The notes under the pieces: generated by a model
Told to the model about the DNA's origin: nothing
Databases searched by the model: none
Seen by the model: the letters and a program-made list of their open reading frames with translations, nothing else
Shown here: positions 1 through 9,080 of the stretch, one piece after another
How positions within the stretch are numbered: position 1 is the stretch's first letter
Layout: every line of letters starts with the position of its first letter
NCBI GenBank assembly: GCA_949282305.1
Contig: CASDPB010000093.1
Coordinates: forward strand, 1 to 64,000
Source of the DNA: an uncultured Lentisphaeria bacterium
GTDB taxonomy: Bacteria; Verrucomicrobiota; Lentisphaeria; Victivallales; UBA1829
DNA length: 64,000 nucleotides
Direction of reading: 5' to 3'
Translations under genes and position numbers: made by a program

Positions 1-1677
1 GTGATCGACAATTACCGCAAGAGCCTGGTTCAGTCCCGCGAGAACCCGGAAAACGCTTCGTGGACTTATCTGGACTCTTTCATCAAAGGCACACCGTATA
101 TCGACAGCCTGAAATATATTGAATCGCTTGCGGATATCAGTAAAAAGGACATCATGAAATTTGCCGGTTCGCTGAAATATTACGCACGGATCAATAAGCT
201 TGCGGGAAAACCGGAAAACCGCGTCAAAGTGGAAAAACCGGCGATCACGCCGGTTGCGGTCAACGCGGATAAGATATCCGATTACGGGAAAAGGTTTGCC
301 GCGCTGCCGCCGTCTCCGCTCCCGGAACTGGATACCGTTGATTTCAGGAAGGATTTCACGATCCGGAACGAAGGCTCCTGGAAGCTTTTTTACAGCAACA
401 AGCCCTCTCCGGTGAACGATACGCTGTTTTCCATGAATATCATTGCGGAATACGGACGCGATCACAGTCTCCTGCTTCCACTGGCGGCAGGTTACATGGG
501 ATTTCTCGGGACGGATCAATACTCCGCTTCGGAGTTCCGGAACGAGTTTTACAAGCTGGCGCTGGATTTTTCCATTTCCGGCTCCGACGACAAGACGACG
601 ATTCATCTGAGCGGTTTTGCCGACAAAATGGAAGCGGGATTGAAACTGATCCGGCATTTTCTCAAAGACGTGAAACCGGATGAGAAAGCCTATCAGCTCT
701 ATGTCGCGCGCATCCTGAAATCGCGTGCCGACGCCAAAAAGAACCATCAGGCTCTTTTCCGCGCCGCCAATATGTATGCGGCATACGGTCCCGGCATGAA
801 CAATCCGCTTCTGTATGCGAACTCCATGACGGAAAAGCAGCTTCTGGAGATCAAGCCGGCGCAACTGGTCGATCTCATGAAATATTACTTCAATTTCAAT
901 ACAACGCCGCATATCGTGACTTACGTGGGGCCCGCATCGCAGAACCAGGTGGTCAAAGCATTTTCTGATGCTTTTGAATTGGAACGGAAGGCTTCCTTAT
1001 CCGGAGCGCATCCTCGCAAACGCGAGTTCAGGCAACTGCCCACGGAAAGACCGAAAGTTTATCTGATCCCGTATGATTCGACCCAGCTGCTGATCGGAAT
1101 CCGGACGCGTGCCGCGGAATTCGACTTGGCGAAAGTCCCTGAAACCATGCTGTTCAACCAGTATTTCGGTGGTGGCGGGCTGGATGACGTTGTGTTTCAG
1201 GAGATCCGCGAGTCGCGCAGTCTGGCTTACAGCGCCTATGCCTACTACGGCAGCGCAATGGAGAAGGGAAAATACGATATTTTCATGGGATTCGTCGCAA
1301 CCCAGCCGGACAAGTGTTTCACGGCGATTGACGAAATGCTGAAACTGTTCCGCGGAATGCCGCAGTATCAGGCGAAGTTCGACAATGCGAAAGCGAATGT
1401 CATCAAGTCCATGACCTCGGAACGGAATTTCGGCGATCTTTCCGGCATCTGGTTCCGCGCCCGGAAAATGGGAATTGACTATGATTGGCGCAAAAATGTA
1501 TTCGATAAGCTCAAGACTCTGGAAATGAAAGATATTGCGGATTTTGCCGCCCGTGAAGTCGCGCCGCGCACATATGAGGTTTTCATCGCCGGAGACATCA
1601 AATCCTTAGACAGGGAAAAACTGAAACGTTACGGCGAAGTTGTGGAACTTGCGCCTGAACAGGTGTTCGGATACTGA
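1..1677 (+). CDS. M16-family zinc peptidase, C-terminal part (5' end outside window)
   Basis: 558 codons are open from the first base of the window, so the gene almost certainly starts upstream; the GTG at position 1 is probably internal. Full-length M16 proteins of this type have about 900 residues and carry the HxxEH zinc motif in the N-terminal half, which is not visible here. What is present looks like the two C-terminal M16 domains. The stretch QYFGGGGLDDVVFQEIRESR followed by SLAYSAYAYYG is the family's typical C-terminal substrate-binding region. The missing half means the catalytic status cannot be judged. The gene ends just before a strong bidirectional hairpin shared with the convergent cold-shock gene. 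Confidence 0.8.
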   Translation: MIDNYRKSLVQSRENPENASWTYLDSFIKGTPYIDSLKYIESLADISKKDIMKFAGSLKYYARINKLAGKPENRVKVEKPAITPVAVNADKISDYGKRFAALPPSPLPELDTVDFRKDFTIRNEGSWKLFYSNKPSPVNDTLFSMNIIAEYGRDHSLLLPLAAGYMGFLGTDQYSASEFRNEFYKLALDFSISGSDDKTTIHLSGFADKMEAGLKLIRHFLKDVKPDEKAYQLYVARILKSRADAKKNHQALFRAANMYAAYGPGMNNPLLYANSMTEKQLLEIKPAQLVDLMKYYFNFNTTPHIVTYVGPASQNQVVKAFSDAFELERKASLSGAHPRKREFRQLPTERPKVYLIPYDSTQLLIGIRTRAAEFDLAKVPETMLFNQYFGGGGLDDVVFQEIRESRSLAYSAYAYYGSAMEKGKYDIFMGFVATQPDKCFTAIDEMLKLFRGMPQYQAKFDNAKANVIKSMTSERNFGDLSGIWFRARKMGIDYDWRKNVFDKLKTLEMKDIADFAAREVAPRTYEVFIAGDIKSLDREKLKRYGEVVELAPEQVFGY

Positions 1678-1715
1678 GGCGGAGCGGACGCAGCCGTTTT
1701 CATCATGTCTGCATA

Positions 1716-1758
1716 AAAATGCCGGCGCCGGTCTGTTGAGAACCGGCGCCGGCATTTT
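1716..1758. terminator. Bidirectional Rho-independent terminator
   Basis: A perfect 17-bp inverted repeat (1716-1732 paired with 1742-1758) with a 9-nt loop. Its GC-rich core is flanked by A4 on one side and T4 on the other, so it can end transcription from both the M16 gene (+) and the convergent cold-shock gene (-). Confidence 0.85.
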
Positions 1759-1781
1759 CCGGGTTGATCGTGGAACAATGT

Positions 1782-1994
1782 TCAGCCGACGGGTACTACT
1801 TCGTCCGCCTGTAAGCCTTTGGCTCCATTCGTTACCACAAATTCGACCTCCTGACCTTCCTTTACCGTACGGTAACCGTCCATTTTGATCGAACTGTAGT
1901 GCAGGAAAATGTCATCTCCCTTTTCACGTTCAATGAATCCGTACCCCTTTGAGTTGTTGAACCACTTGACTTTTCCCTTTTCTTTCTCCGCCAT
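1782..1994 (-). CDS. Cold-shock domain protein (CspA family)
   Basis: A 70-residue single OB-fold nucleic-acid-binding protein. RNP1-like GYGFIE is at about residues 18-23 and RNP2-like DIFLHY at about 28-33, and the start GKVKWFN is that of CspA/CspB. Length is normal for the family. It probably acts as an RNA chaperone in the cytoplasm. The ATG at 1994 is preceded by a GGTGGTGTGAG ribosome-binding stretch. The gene is monocistronic, with a long AT-rich 5' leader and a strong terminator, as is usual for csp genes. Confidence 0.95.
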   Translation of the reverse strand: MAEKEKGKVKWFNNSKGYGFIEREKGDDIFLHYSSIKMDGYRTVKEGQEVEFVVTNGAKGLQADEVVPVG

Positions 1995-2325
1995 CTCACA
2001 CCACCATAGCTTTGTTACTTGATATTACTGTTTGAAGCGGCACCCATAACCGCTTTATAACTTACTATACATTATCCACGAAAAAACAGATTTGAAAAGG
2101 GGGGAAACTGAAAAAAATTAAAAAAAATTGATTTTTTGTAAATGTAAGGAGCTGATTCGTTCCATTTTTCCTGTTTTTCGTAAAAAAATTTCTCTGCCGC
2201 CATGCTTTTATCTGTTTTGATGCAATCATTTATTGATTTTTCGGAATCTGCCGTTATTTTATATTGCTTTGGTTTTTACTGAATGTAATAAGTATCATTG
2301 AAATTATTTATGGAAAGAGGCTCGT
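1995..2325. promoter_or_regulatory. Divergent intergenic region with csp leader hairpin
   Basis: 331 bp without a gene, very AT-rich in the middle (2090-2300). It must hold promoters for the cold-shock gene (-) and the Gfo/Idh gene (+). On the csp side a small inverted repeat, AAGCGG (2035-2040) with CCGCTT (2050-2055), lies in the probable 5' leader. Long structured leaders are known for csp mRNAs. No ORF or RNA gene was recognised. Confidence 0.45.
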
Positions 2326-3438
2326 ATGGCATCGAAGAAAATCAAGATCGGCATTGCGGGGATCGGCCGCGCGGGATGGGGAATGCATTGCCCCGAACTG
2401 GATCATTATAAGGATCTGTATGAAATCGTCGCCGCCTGTGACATCGAGGCGGACAGGCTTGAGAAGATGGCGCGGCGCTACCCGAAATGCAGGACTTATC
2501 TGAAATTCGGAGACATGCTCAAGGATAAGAATGTGGAGCTGGTTACGGTCGCCGTGCGTTCCCCGGAGCATACCGAATTTGCATTGGAGGCTCTCAAGGC
2601 GGGAAAGTATGTGTTCCTTGAAAAGCCGATCGCCCTGAATTACATGGACGCCGAGCGTCTCGTCGCTGCATCGAAGAAGTATCCGGGGAAGCTTTACTGC
2701 CGCCACAACAGACGTTTTGAACAATCGTTCAAACATATCCGCGAGATCATGCAGTCCGGGATTCTGGGAGATGTGTATGAAATCCGCAATACGGTGAACA
2801 GTTACCAGCGGCGCGACGACTGGCAGGCGGTCATCGAATGCGGCGGCGGACAGCTCAACAACTGGGGACCGCACATCATCGACCACATGCTCCAGATGCT
2901 GGAGTCTCCCGTTGCGGAGGTGTGGAGCGACCTTAAAAAAGTAACGGCGGTCGGCGATGCCGAAGACCATGTCAGAATCATTTTGAAAGGCGAAAACAAG
3001 CGTCTTGCCGAGGTGGAGATCAGCGGCGGCGTCGCGATTCCGGGTCCATCCTATGTCGTTCACGGAACGCGCGGGACTCTGATCTGCGAAGGCGATGACA
3101 TCCGCCTGAAATATCTTGATCCGAACCAGAAGCTGGATAAGATTACCGCGAGCAAGGCGTCTCCGCCGATCGACGGTTCTTTCGGGCGTAAGGATGCATT
3201 CAAATGGGTTCGCAAGACCATCATGGTGGAAGCCTCCAATCCCGATACCGAGTTCGATATCTACAAATACGTCTATAATGCGATCCGCAAAGGCGAGAAA
3301 TTCCCGGTTACGATCGAACAGGCTGCGGAGGTCGTCCGCATCACTGAAATCGTCAAGAATAATTCAGAATTCAAAATGCAGGAAAAGAAAACTGCAAAAG
3401 CAACAACAGCAGCAAAGAAAGGTACTCGCAGGAAATGA
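2326..3438 (+). CDS. Gfo/Idh/MocA-family NAD(P)-dependent oxidoreductase
   Basis: 370 residues. The N-terminal Rossmann fold carries GIAGIGRAGWG at about 9-19, and the family signature EKP (Glu99-Lys100-Pro101) supplies the usual catalytic lysine. The C-terminal alpha/beta domain follows from about 125. It ends in a Lys/Ala/Thr-rich tail. It likely oxidises or reduces a sugar or inositol derivative in the cytoplasm; the substrate is not readable from sequence. A GAAAGAGG ribosome site precedes ATG 2326. Its stop overlaps the start of the next gene by 4 nt (ATGA), so the two are translationally coupled and probably act on the same sugar. Confidence 0.93.
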   Translation: MASKKIKIGIAGIGRAGWGMHCPELDHYKDLYEIVAACDIEADRLEKMARRYPKCRTYLKFGDMLKDKNVELVTVAVRSPEHTEFALEALKAGKYVFLEKPIALNYMDAERLVAASKKYPGKLYCRHNRRFEQSFKHIREIMQSGILGDVYEIRNTVNSYQRRDDWQAVIECGGGQLNNWGPHIIDHMLQMLESPVAEVWSDLKKVTAVGDAEDHVRIILKGENKRLAEVEISGGVAIPGPSYVVHGTRGTLICEGDDIRLKYLDPNQKLDKITASKASPPIDGSFGRKDAFKWVRKTIMVEASNPDTEFDIYKYVYNAIRKGEKFPVTIEQAAEVVRITEIVKNNSEFKMQEKKTAKATTAAKKGTRRK

Positions 3439-4427
3439 GGCCCCTGACAATTTTTTCAGGACAGTGGACCGATATGCCTCTGGTGACATTTGCCAAAAAA
3501 GCGGCGTCATGGGGCTATGAAGGAATCGAAGTAGCGTGTGGAGCCCACCTTGACCCGGTGAAGGCGGCGAAAAGCAAGAAATACTGTAAAGAGTTTCTGG
3601 ATACGCTTAAAGTCAACAATCTGAATCTTTATGCCATCAGCAATCATCTCGCCGGACAGCTTGTCTGCGACCCCGACGATGATTTCAGGACGGATGTTTT
3701 TGCACCGAAGAAATTTGCCGGCAAGATGAATGAAAAGCGCGCATGGGCAATCGAACAGATGAAATACACCGCGAAGGCGGCGGAAAATCTGGGGATCGAA
3801 ATCGTGACCGGCTTTACCGGTTCTCCGATCTGGCACATGCTTTACAGCTTCCCGCCGGTGCCGAAGAAGACCATCGACGACGGATTCGATTTCCTTGCGG
3901 AGATGTGGCATCCGATCCTTGACGTCTTCGAGGACCACGGCGTGAAATTCGCTCTTGAGGTGCACCCCACGGAAATCGCTTTTGATATTGTGACCGCGAA
4001 GCGCACGCTTGAAACGCTGGATTACCGCGAGGAGTTCGGATTCAACTTCGATCCCAGCCATCTTTTCTGGCAGATGATGGACCCGGTGCGATTTATCAAG
4101 GAGTTTCCGGACCGTATTTTCCATGTGCATATCAAGGATGCCGCGCTGACTCTGGACGGCCGTTCCGGAATTCTATCTTCGCATCTTGACTTCGGACAGC
4201 CCGGACGCGGATGGGACTTCCGCAGTCCCGGACACGGACAGGTTAATTTCGAGGAGATCATCCGCGAGTTGAACCGCATTGAATATGACGGTCCGCTTTC
4301 CGTTGAGTGGGAGGATTCCGGCATGGATCGCGAATACGGCGCCGCCGATGCCGCGAAGTTTGTCAGAAAACTGGATTTTCCGTCTTCGACGATTAAATTT
4401 GATGCTCAGATGAAAAACAATCGCTGA
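3435..4427 (+). CDS. Sugar phosphate isomerase/epimerase, xylose-isomerase-like TIM barrel
   Basis: 330 residues of the AP-endonuclease-2-like TIM-barrel family. The metal-binding series is visible in order: Glu in FALEVHPTE, Asp/His in FNFDPSH, His in FHVHIKDA and Glu in LSVEWED. These proteins isomerise or epimerise keto-sugars or inositol derivatives with a divalent metal. It starts inside the stop of the upstream dehydrogenase, the common dehydrogenase-isomerase pair of sugar catabolism loci. It is followed by a bidirectional terminator. The precise substrate is unknown. Confidence 0.9.
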   Translation: MRPLTIFSGQWTDMPLVTFAKKAASWGYEGIEVACGAHLDPVKAAKSKKYCKEFLDTLKVNNLNLYAISNHLAGQLVCDPDDDFRTDVFAPKKFAGKMNEKRAWAIEQMKYTAKAAENLGIEIVTGFTGSPIWHMLYSFPPVPKKTIDDGFDFLAEMWHPILDVFEDHGVKFALEVHPTEIAFDIVTAKRTLETLDYREEFGFNFDPSHLFWQMMDPVRFIKEFPDRIFHVHIKDAALTLDGRSGILSSHLDFGQPGRGWDFRSPGHGQVNFEEIIRELNRIEYDGPLSVEWEDSGMDREYGAADAAKFVRKLDFPSSTIKFDAQMKNNR

Positions 4428-4451
4428 ACGGGTTCTGAATCCGGCTGAAAA

Positions 4452-4485
4452 AAGCAGTGAGAGTCACGGATGGCTTTCACTGCTT
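4452..4485. terminator. Bidirectional terminator between convergent genes
   Basis: A 12-bp stem (4452-4463 with 4474-4485, one G-T wobble) and a 10-nt loop. On the minus strand it is followed by a T6 run, so it is a strong terminator for the gene ending at 4500. On the plus strand a T-rich tail follows the isomerase gene. Confidence 0.8.
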
Positions 4486-4499
4486 ATTATTTTCCGGTT

Positions 4500-5831
4500 T
4501 CAGCGCTTACCGGAACGAGCTGCCGGAACTGCCCGGCGGAAAGTGCCGGTACGCCGGATTTCATATCCGCGCATCGTGTTCCGGAACTGCATTGTCCCCC
4601 GGCGCTGAATCCCCCGGCTGGAGTTTTCATTTCTGTTCTGCGGCCTTACCTGGATGATTGGCGGTCTCCCCCCCGCCGGTTTTGCCGGAACACTGGGGAC
4701 ACTGGGAACACTGGGCTTGTCCGGTCTATCCGGTCTTCCTGGCTTGTCTGGTCTTCCCGGTCTGTCCGGTCTTCCTGGCTTGTCTGGTCTTCCCGGTCTG
4801 TCCGGTCTTCCCGGTCTATCCGGTCTTCCTGGCTTGTCCGGTCTATCCGGTCTTCCCGGTCTGTCATGAGGTGGACGGGGCGGACGCGGTCTGTGCGGCG
4901 GTCTGTGCGGCGGACGATGCGGATAATAGTGGTTCCACCATGCCACGGGAATGAAGTTGCCTGCGATGAAGTAGACGCCGTCTCCGACAAAACCATAATA
5001 GCTGCCATAAGGGGAATAAGTGATTTTGCCGTCGTCCGTCCACTGGTCCGGAAGTGTGTCGGAAGTGTCTGCCGTTTCCTGTTGCTTTTCCTCCGCCTGA
5101 TCCGGCGGCTGGGTGCTGAGATTCTGATTGTCTTTCTTTTCCTTCTCCGCCGAGGCATATTCCGCATAGATTTCAAGATATTTTGTCAGGATTTCTGCGG
5201 AATCATTGAGGCTTCCGGTGAAGACGGGAATCTGTTTTTTGTCATAGATCGCCTGAACTCCGGCGGGATAAAGAAAGCCGCTCCAGGAACCTTCTGCGGG
5301 AAGGTGAATGCCGTCGAGGAGAACCAATTCCGATTCGATCGGCTTGCCGGAGACCACTTTGTCGATTTTTACGACGCAGCCGGTTTTCGTATCTTTGACG
5401 GGGGTAAGCTCCACGGAGCGGCGCCACGCATGGATTGCATATCGGAGGTCGGCGGGTTTGAGCGTGATTTTCTCACCGGCGAATTTTGCCTTGATCTGTT
5501 CCGTAATGCGCTCCAGGCGGTTTTTCTCCTCGCCGGCGACTTTATTGATGTCTGTTTTTTCGTATTTTTTTATTTCAGACTCGAATTTTTTACTTTTTTC
5601 CGGATCGTAGCCGAATTTCTTCTGTATTTCCTCCGGGAGATCCTTGAAGAGAATCCCTTTGAGGACATAATGCCCTTTGTCATTGACATAACCGATGTCA
5701 ATCCCGTTCGGATTCACTCTTTCGATCTGGACGTCTTCAAACACTTGTCCGTTCAGTGTCCGAATGTCCATGGTTTCCGCGGCAAGCGGCAGAGTCAGCG
5801 ACAACAGCAAAAGCGGTAGTATTTCTTTCAT
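4500..5831 (-). CDS. Secreted protein with collagen-like Gly-Arg-Pro-Asp-Arg-Pro repeat region
   Basis: 443 residues from ATG 5831, chosen because GGAGG lies 6 nt upstream and because it opens a clean signal peptide (MKEILPLLLLSLTLPLAAE). A small N-terminal domain of the LNGQVFEDVQIERVNPNG type follows; I know similar short domains in PVC-group secreted proteins but no function. A charged helical middle comes next. Residues about 325-400 are a low-complexity Pro/Arg/Asp/Gly region built from GRPDRP and GRPDKP units, then SVPSVPSVP. The C-terminus is Arg-rich (about 400-443). The repeat region is encoded by an 18-bp minisatellite. It may be a surface or matrix protein; function unknown. Confidence 0.75.
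   Translation of the reverse strand: MKEILPLLLLSLTLPLAAETMDIRTLNGQVFEDVQIERVNPNGIDIGYVNDKGHYVLKGILFKDLPEEIQKKFGYDPEKSKKFESEIKKYEKTDINKVAGEEKNRLERITEQIKAKFAGEKITLKPADLRYAIHAWRRSVELTPVKDTKTGCVVKIDKVVSGKPIESELVLLDGIHLPAEGSWSGFLYPAGVQAIYDKKQIPVFTGSLNDSAEILTKYLEIYAEYASAEKEKKDNQNLSTQPPDQAEEKQQETADTSDTLPDQWTDDGKITYSPYGSYYGFVGDGVYFIAGNFIPVAWWNHYYPHRPPHRPPHRPRPPRPPHDRPGRPDRPDKPGRPDRPGRPDRPGRPDKPGRPDRPGRPDKPGRPDRPDKPSVPSVPSVPAKPAGGRPPIIQVRPQNRNENSSRGIQRRGTMQFRNTMRGYEIRRTGTFRRAVPAARSGKR
4690..4866. repeat. 18-bp coding minisatellite
   Basis: Imperfect tandem copies of an 18-bp unit (on + roughly GGTCTTCCCGGTCTGTCC, itself two related 9-mers) run through this stretch, preceded by three 9-bp CACTGGGGA-like copies. 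Because the unit is a multiple of three, copy-number change would lengthen or shorten the Pro-rich tract without a frameshift. All six frames stay open, producing spurious ORFs. Confidence 0.9.
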
Positions 5832-6094
5832 CAGGAACCTCCAGTCTGATGTTTTTCCGGATATAAGGTAGCCTCTTGAAGATGTTTTGCAACCGTTATA
5901 TGGCATTTTCTGTTTTAAAAGACGCGGAACTTGACGATATGATTGCCAAATTCCTGCCGGAGACAGTGCTTCATTGCATCACCCGGGAAACTTTTTTTTC
6001 GAGTGTCTTCATGGTATGCAGCCCTTGACCGCCGGGGGCATTACATCTGCGAAGAGAACCGCGGGAACCGCCGGCATTTCCGTGGAGAGCGCTG

Positions 6095-7249
6095 TCACGG
6101 AATTTCCAGCTCTTTTTCCATGGTGTTGAAATTCCGATACCCGTCTTTTGTCACGACAACCAGATCCTCAAGGCGGATTCCGCCCCACTCCGGATAATAC
6201 AGTCCCGGTTCCACGCTGATGACATTTCCGCTTTGAAGCGGTTTCCTGTTGAGCGGAGAGACGCGCGGGCCTTCATGAATTTCGAGTCCGACGCCGTGTC
6301 CCAGCCCGTGAATGAAGCCGCACGGCATGCCGTCGCGCCCGCGTCCCGTCTGGAACCCAAGTTCCGCCATCGTCTCCGCCGCCGCGATATGGACATCCGC
6401 CGCAATGACGCCCGCCCGGATCATGGACATCGCCGTTTCCGACGCTTTCTTCACGGCATTGTAGGCGCGCATGACGGACTTCGGCGCCTTGCCTTTCAGG
6501 AAAGTGCGCGTCATGTCGCCCCAGTAGCCGCTGGCGTCGCTCCGGGGGAAAATATCCGCCACAACGGGTTCCCCCGCCTTGACGGGGCCGCTTCCGATGT
6601 TATGGGGCGCTGCGCACTGAATTCCGCATGCGATAATGGTCCGCGACGCCGTATACCCCATCTTTTTGAAATTTCCTTCCAGTTCCGCACGCAGAAAATC
6701 ACAGGTGACGATTTTACCGGAGAGTTCCAGGTATCCCTGCGCATTGACCTTTGACTCGGAGAGCATCCGGTGAAGACAGCGCATCATCTCCTCCGTGGCA
6801 TGGACCGATTTCCGGATTTCCGCGATTTCCATTGCCGTCTTGCGTTCGCGCTGCGGGAAAAACGGGGATTTCGCGCAGACGAGTTCAATGCCTTCTCTGG
6901 AGAGTTCCAGAGCAGTTTTCAGCGGAAAACGCTCCGGGACGCACCACTTGGAGACGCCGAGATATTTGCTGAAAAAGGGCAGAAAGGGACGTTCCGTGCC
7001 GCATTGGCTCATCAGGTCGGAACGGTCGATCACCTCGACCCCCTTTTTCGCTTCCGCGCATGCCCGCGAATATTCCAGGGGAGAGACCACAATCCCTTTG
7101 CGGTCTGCTGTTTCAAAATAAAGGAACTCGTCGGGCGCATGGAATCCGGAGGCGTAGAGGATGTCCGCGGACTCATCGGATGAGGCGTTGATCAGTTTCG
7201 GTAAAAAAGTTTCATGCTTTTCACTTGAAAAATCGCTGTTTTGACGCAT
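6095..7249 (-). CDS. M24-family metallopeptidase (Xaa-Pro aminopeptidase-like)
   Basis: 384 residues: a creatinase-like N-terminal domain (about 15-135) and a C-terminal pita-bread catalytic domain. All five expected metal ligands are visible: Asp232 (VADIFPR), Asp245 (GDMTRT), His318 (GLGHGVGL), Glu347 (SVEPGLY) and Glu361 (IRLEDL). It should therefore be an active dinuclear-metal enzyme cleaving N-terminal residues before proline, or a related dipeptidase. There is no signal peptide, so it is cytoplasmic. It is divergent from plsY with about 80 bp between them. Confidence 0.92.
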   Translation of the reverse strand: MRQNSDFSSEKHETFLPKLINASSDESADILYASGFHAPDEFLYFETADRKGIVVSPLEYSRACAEAKKGVEVIDRSDLMSQCGTERPFLPFFSKYLGVSKWCVPERFPLKTALELSREGIELVCAKSPFFPQRERKTAMEIAEIRKSVHATEEMMRCLHRMLSESKVNAQGYLELSGKIVTCDFLRAELEGNFKKMGYTASRTIIACGIQCAAPHNIGSGPVKAGEPVVADIFPRSDASGYWGDMTRTFLKGKAPKSVMRAYNAVKKASETAMSMIRAGVIAADVHIAAAETMAELGFQTGRGRDGMPCGFIHGLGHGVGLEIHEGPRVSPLNRKPLQSGNVISVEPGLYYPEWGGIRLEDLVVVTKDGYRNFNTMEKELEIP

Positions 7250-7329
7250 AATAATACTCCAATCAAAATTTTTGTCGACGGATCAATATAAATCCGTTTT
7301 GACGGAGACGCAAATCAAACGGAGAGAAA

Positions 7330-8004
7330 ATGGCAGCACCTTTGGAAATGACGCTTGTTTATGCTTCCTGCGCAGCGGTCCCGTATCTGATCGGTTCGGT
7401 TCCGTTCGGATTTCTGATCGGGAAAATGAAGGGATTGGACATCCGCACGCTGGGCAGCGGCAATATCGGAGCCACAAATGTTACACGCGTGGTCGGGAAG
7501 AACTGGGGAAAACTTTGTTTTCTGCTTGATCTGATGAAAGGCATTCTGCCGGTCGTGCTGGTCAGCCTGCTGGTAAGACGGGGAATTTTTGACGATCCCT
7601 GCGGAATTCTGCCCGCCATTGCCGCGCTTGCGACGGTCTGCGGGCACATTTACCCCGTTTACCTTCGTTTCAAGGGCGGCAAGGGGATTTCGACCGCCGC
7701 CGGCGCGATCCTTGCGCTGAATCCTCCGGCGCTGCTTTCGGCGGGCGTGCTGTGGGCGATCGTCTTCCTGACTTCGCGCTATGTTTCGCTGGCAAGCATC
7801 GCCGCGGCGGTTTTTCTGCCGCTTTCCGCATGGGGCATGAAGGCGGCGGGAGTATGGAACTGTTCGGCGACGGAGATGATTCTGTTCTGTGTGCTGACTG
7901 TGCTGGCGGTGGTTCGGCATGTTTCCAACATCAAACGTCTGCTCAACGGGACGGAAAGCCGTTTTGCAGGAAAAAATGAATCTCGGAAAAAGGAAGAAAA
8001 ATGA
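7330..8004 (+). CDS. plsY: Acyl-phosphate:glycerol-3-phosphate acyltransferase
   Basis: 224 residues with about five membrane segments. The three PlsY motifs are present: GSVPFGFLIGK near residue 21, LGSGNIGATNVTR at about 41-53, and FKGGKGISTAAGA at about 115-127. It makes lysophosphatidic acid from acyl phosphate and glycerol-3-phosphate at the inner membrane, the first step of phospholipid synthesis. GAGAAA precedes ATG 7330. The stop overlaps the gpsA start by 4 nt, so substrate supply and use are encoded together. Confidence 0.96.
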   Translation: MAAPLEMTLVYASCAAVPYLIGSVPFGFLIGKMKGLDIRTLGSGNIGATNVTRVVGKNWGKLCFLLDLMKGILPVVLVSLLVRRGIFDDPCGILPAIAALATVCGHIYPVYLRFKGGKGISTAAGAILALNPPALLSAGVLWAIVFLTSRYVSLASIAAAVFLPLSAWGMKAAGVWNCSATEMILFCVLTVLAVVRHVSNIKRLLNGTESRFAGKNESRKKEEK

Positions 8005-9011
8005 ATCGGCATATTTCAAAAACAGCGGTTCTGGGCGACGGCGCATGGGGCACTTCTCTTGCCCTGGTTCTGCTCTGGAACAAGCATGATGTGACTCTCT
8101 GGGGTCCGTTCAAGGAGAATATTGATACGATCCGCGCGACCGGCTTCAATCCGTTTCTCAAAGGCGTGAAACTTCCGAAGGAACTGCGCGCCGAGGCGGA
8201 TATTGGAAAAGCCGTTGCGGATGCGGATCTGCTGGTTCTTGCATCGCCGTCACAGTATATGCGCAAGACTCTGGACGCATTGAAGCCGCATTTCAGGAAG
8301 GAACAGCACCGCCTCGTCGATATTGCCAAAGGCATTGAGACCGGTTCTCTGAAGCGCATGAGCGAAATCTGCGAGGAGATTCTCGGAGAAAGCCACTACG
8401 CCGCGCTGTCCGGTCCGAGCCATGCGGAGGAGGTCTCGCGCAGGGTGCCGACGGCGGTTGTGATTGCCTCGAAGGAAATTGAGCTTGCCGTCGAACTTCA
8501 GAATCTGTTCATGAATGAGTTTTTCCGCGTCTATACCTCGGATGATCTGACGGGCGTCGAGCTCGGCGGGGCATTGAAGAACGTGTATGCGATTGCGACG
8601 GGCATGATCGACGGCATGGGGCTCGGCGACAATCCGAAAGCGGCGCTGATGACGCGCGCGATTGCGGAGATGAGCCGTCTCGGCGTCATGCTGGGCGGCA
8701 GGGCGCAGACCTTTTCCGGCTTGAGCGGAGTCGGCGACCTGATCGTGACCTGCATGAGCCGTCACAGCCGCAACCGTCATGTCGGCGAGGAGCTCGGCAG
8801 AGGGCGCGGGATTGACGAGATCATCCGGTCGATGGGCATGGTGGTGGCGGAGGGCGTCAAGACTTCGGAGTCCATGTGCCAGCTTGCGCGGAAGATCGGC
8901 GTGGAAACGCCTGTCGCCAATACGATTTATGACATCATTTATCGCGGCAAGTCACCGAAAGACGCGGTGCTTGAGTTGATGACGCGCAAGGCGAAACACG
9001 AGAACGAATAG
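8001..9011 (+). CDS. gpsA: NAD(P)-dependent glycerol-3-phosphate dehydrogenase
   Basis: 336 residues. The N-terminal dinucleotide fold begins AVLGDGAWGTSLA (about 9-21). The C-terminal helical domain carries the catalytic-lysine region GGALKNVYAIATGM and the conserved KAALMTRAI and GVGDLIVTC segments. It reduces dihydroxyacetone phosphate to sn-glycerol-3-phosphate for PlsY. Length and motifs are complete. The ATGA overlap with plsY gives translational coupling, and a hairpin terminator follows. Confidence 0.97.
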   Translation: MNRHISKTAVLGDGAWGTSLALVLLWNKHDVTLWGPFKENIDTIRATGFNPFLKGVKLPKELRAEADIGKAVADADLLVLASPSQYMRKTLDALKPHFRKEQHRLVDIAKGIETGSLKRMSEICEEILGESHYAALSGPSHAEEVSRRVPTAVVIASKEIELAVELQNLFMNEFFRVYTSDDLTGVELGGALKNVYAIATGMIDGMGLGDNPKAALMTRAIAEMSRLGVMLGGRAQTFSGLSGVGDLIVTCMSRHSRNRHVGEELGRGRGIDEIIRSMGMVVAEGVKTSESMCQLARKIGVETPVANTIYDIIYRGKSPKDAVLELMTRKAKHENE

Positions 9012-9037
9012 ATTTTTCTCCGTTTCTGAAGACATGG

Positions 9038-9072
9038 ACTCCCCGGAGAGACCGTATGGCTTTCCGGGGAGT
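9038..9072. terminator. Terminator between gpsA and the cupin gene
   Basis: A perfect 10-bp inverted repeat, ACTCCCCGGA (9038-9047) with TCCGGGGAGT (9063-9072), loop 15 nt with further G-T/A-T pairing. It lies between the convergent genes and is followed by TTTCTG on the plus strand. Confidence 0.7.
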
Positions 9073-9080
9073 TTCTGCAA

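Noticed and set aside
4470-5819. 449-codon plus-strand ORF and several short ORFs over the minisatellite
   Set aside because: The 18-bp repeat keeps every frame open. Only the minus-strand protein has a ribosome site and signal peptide.
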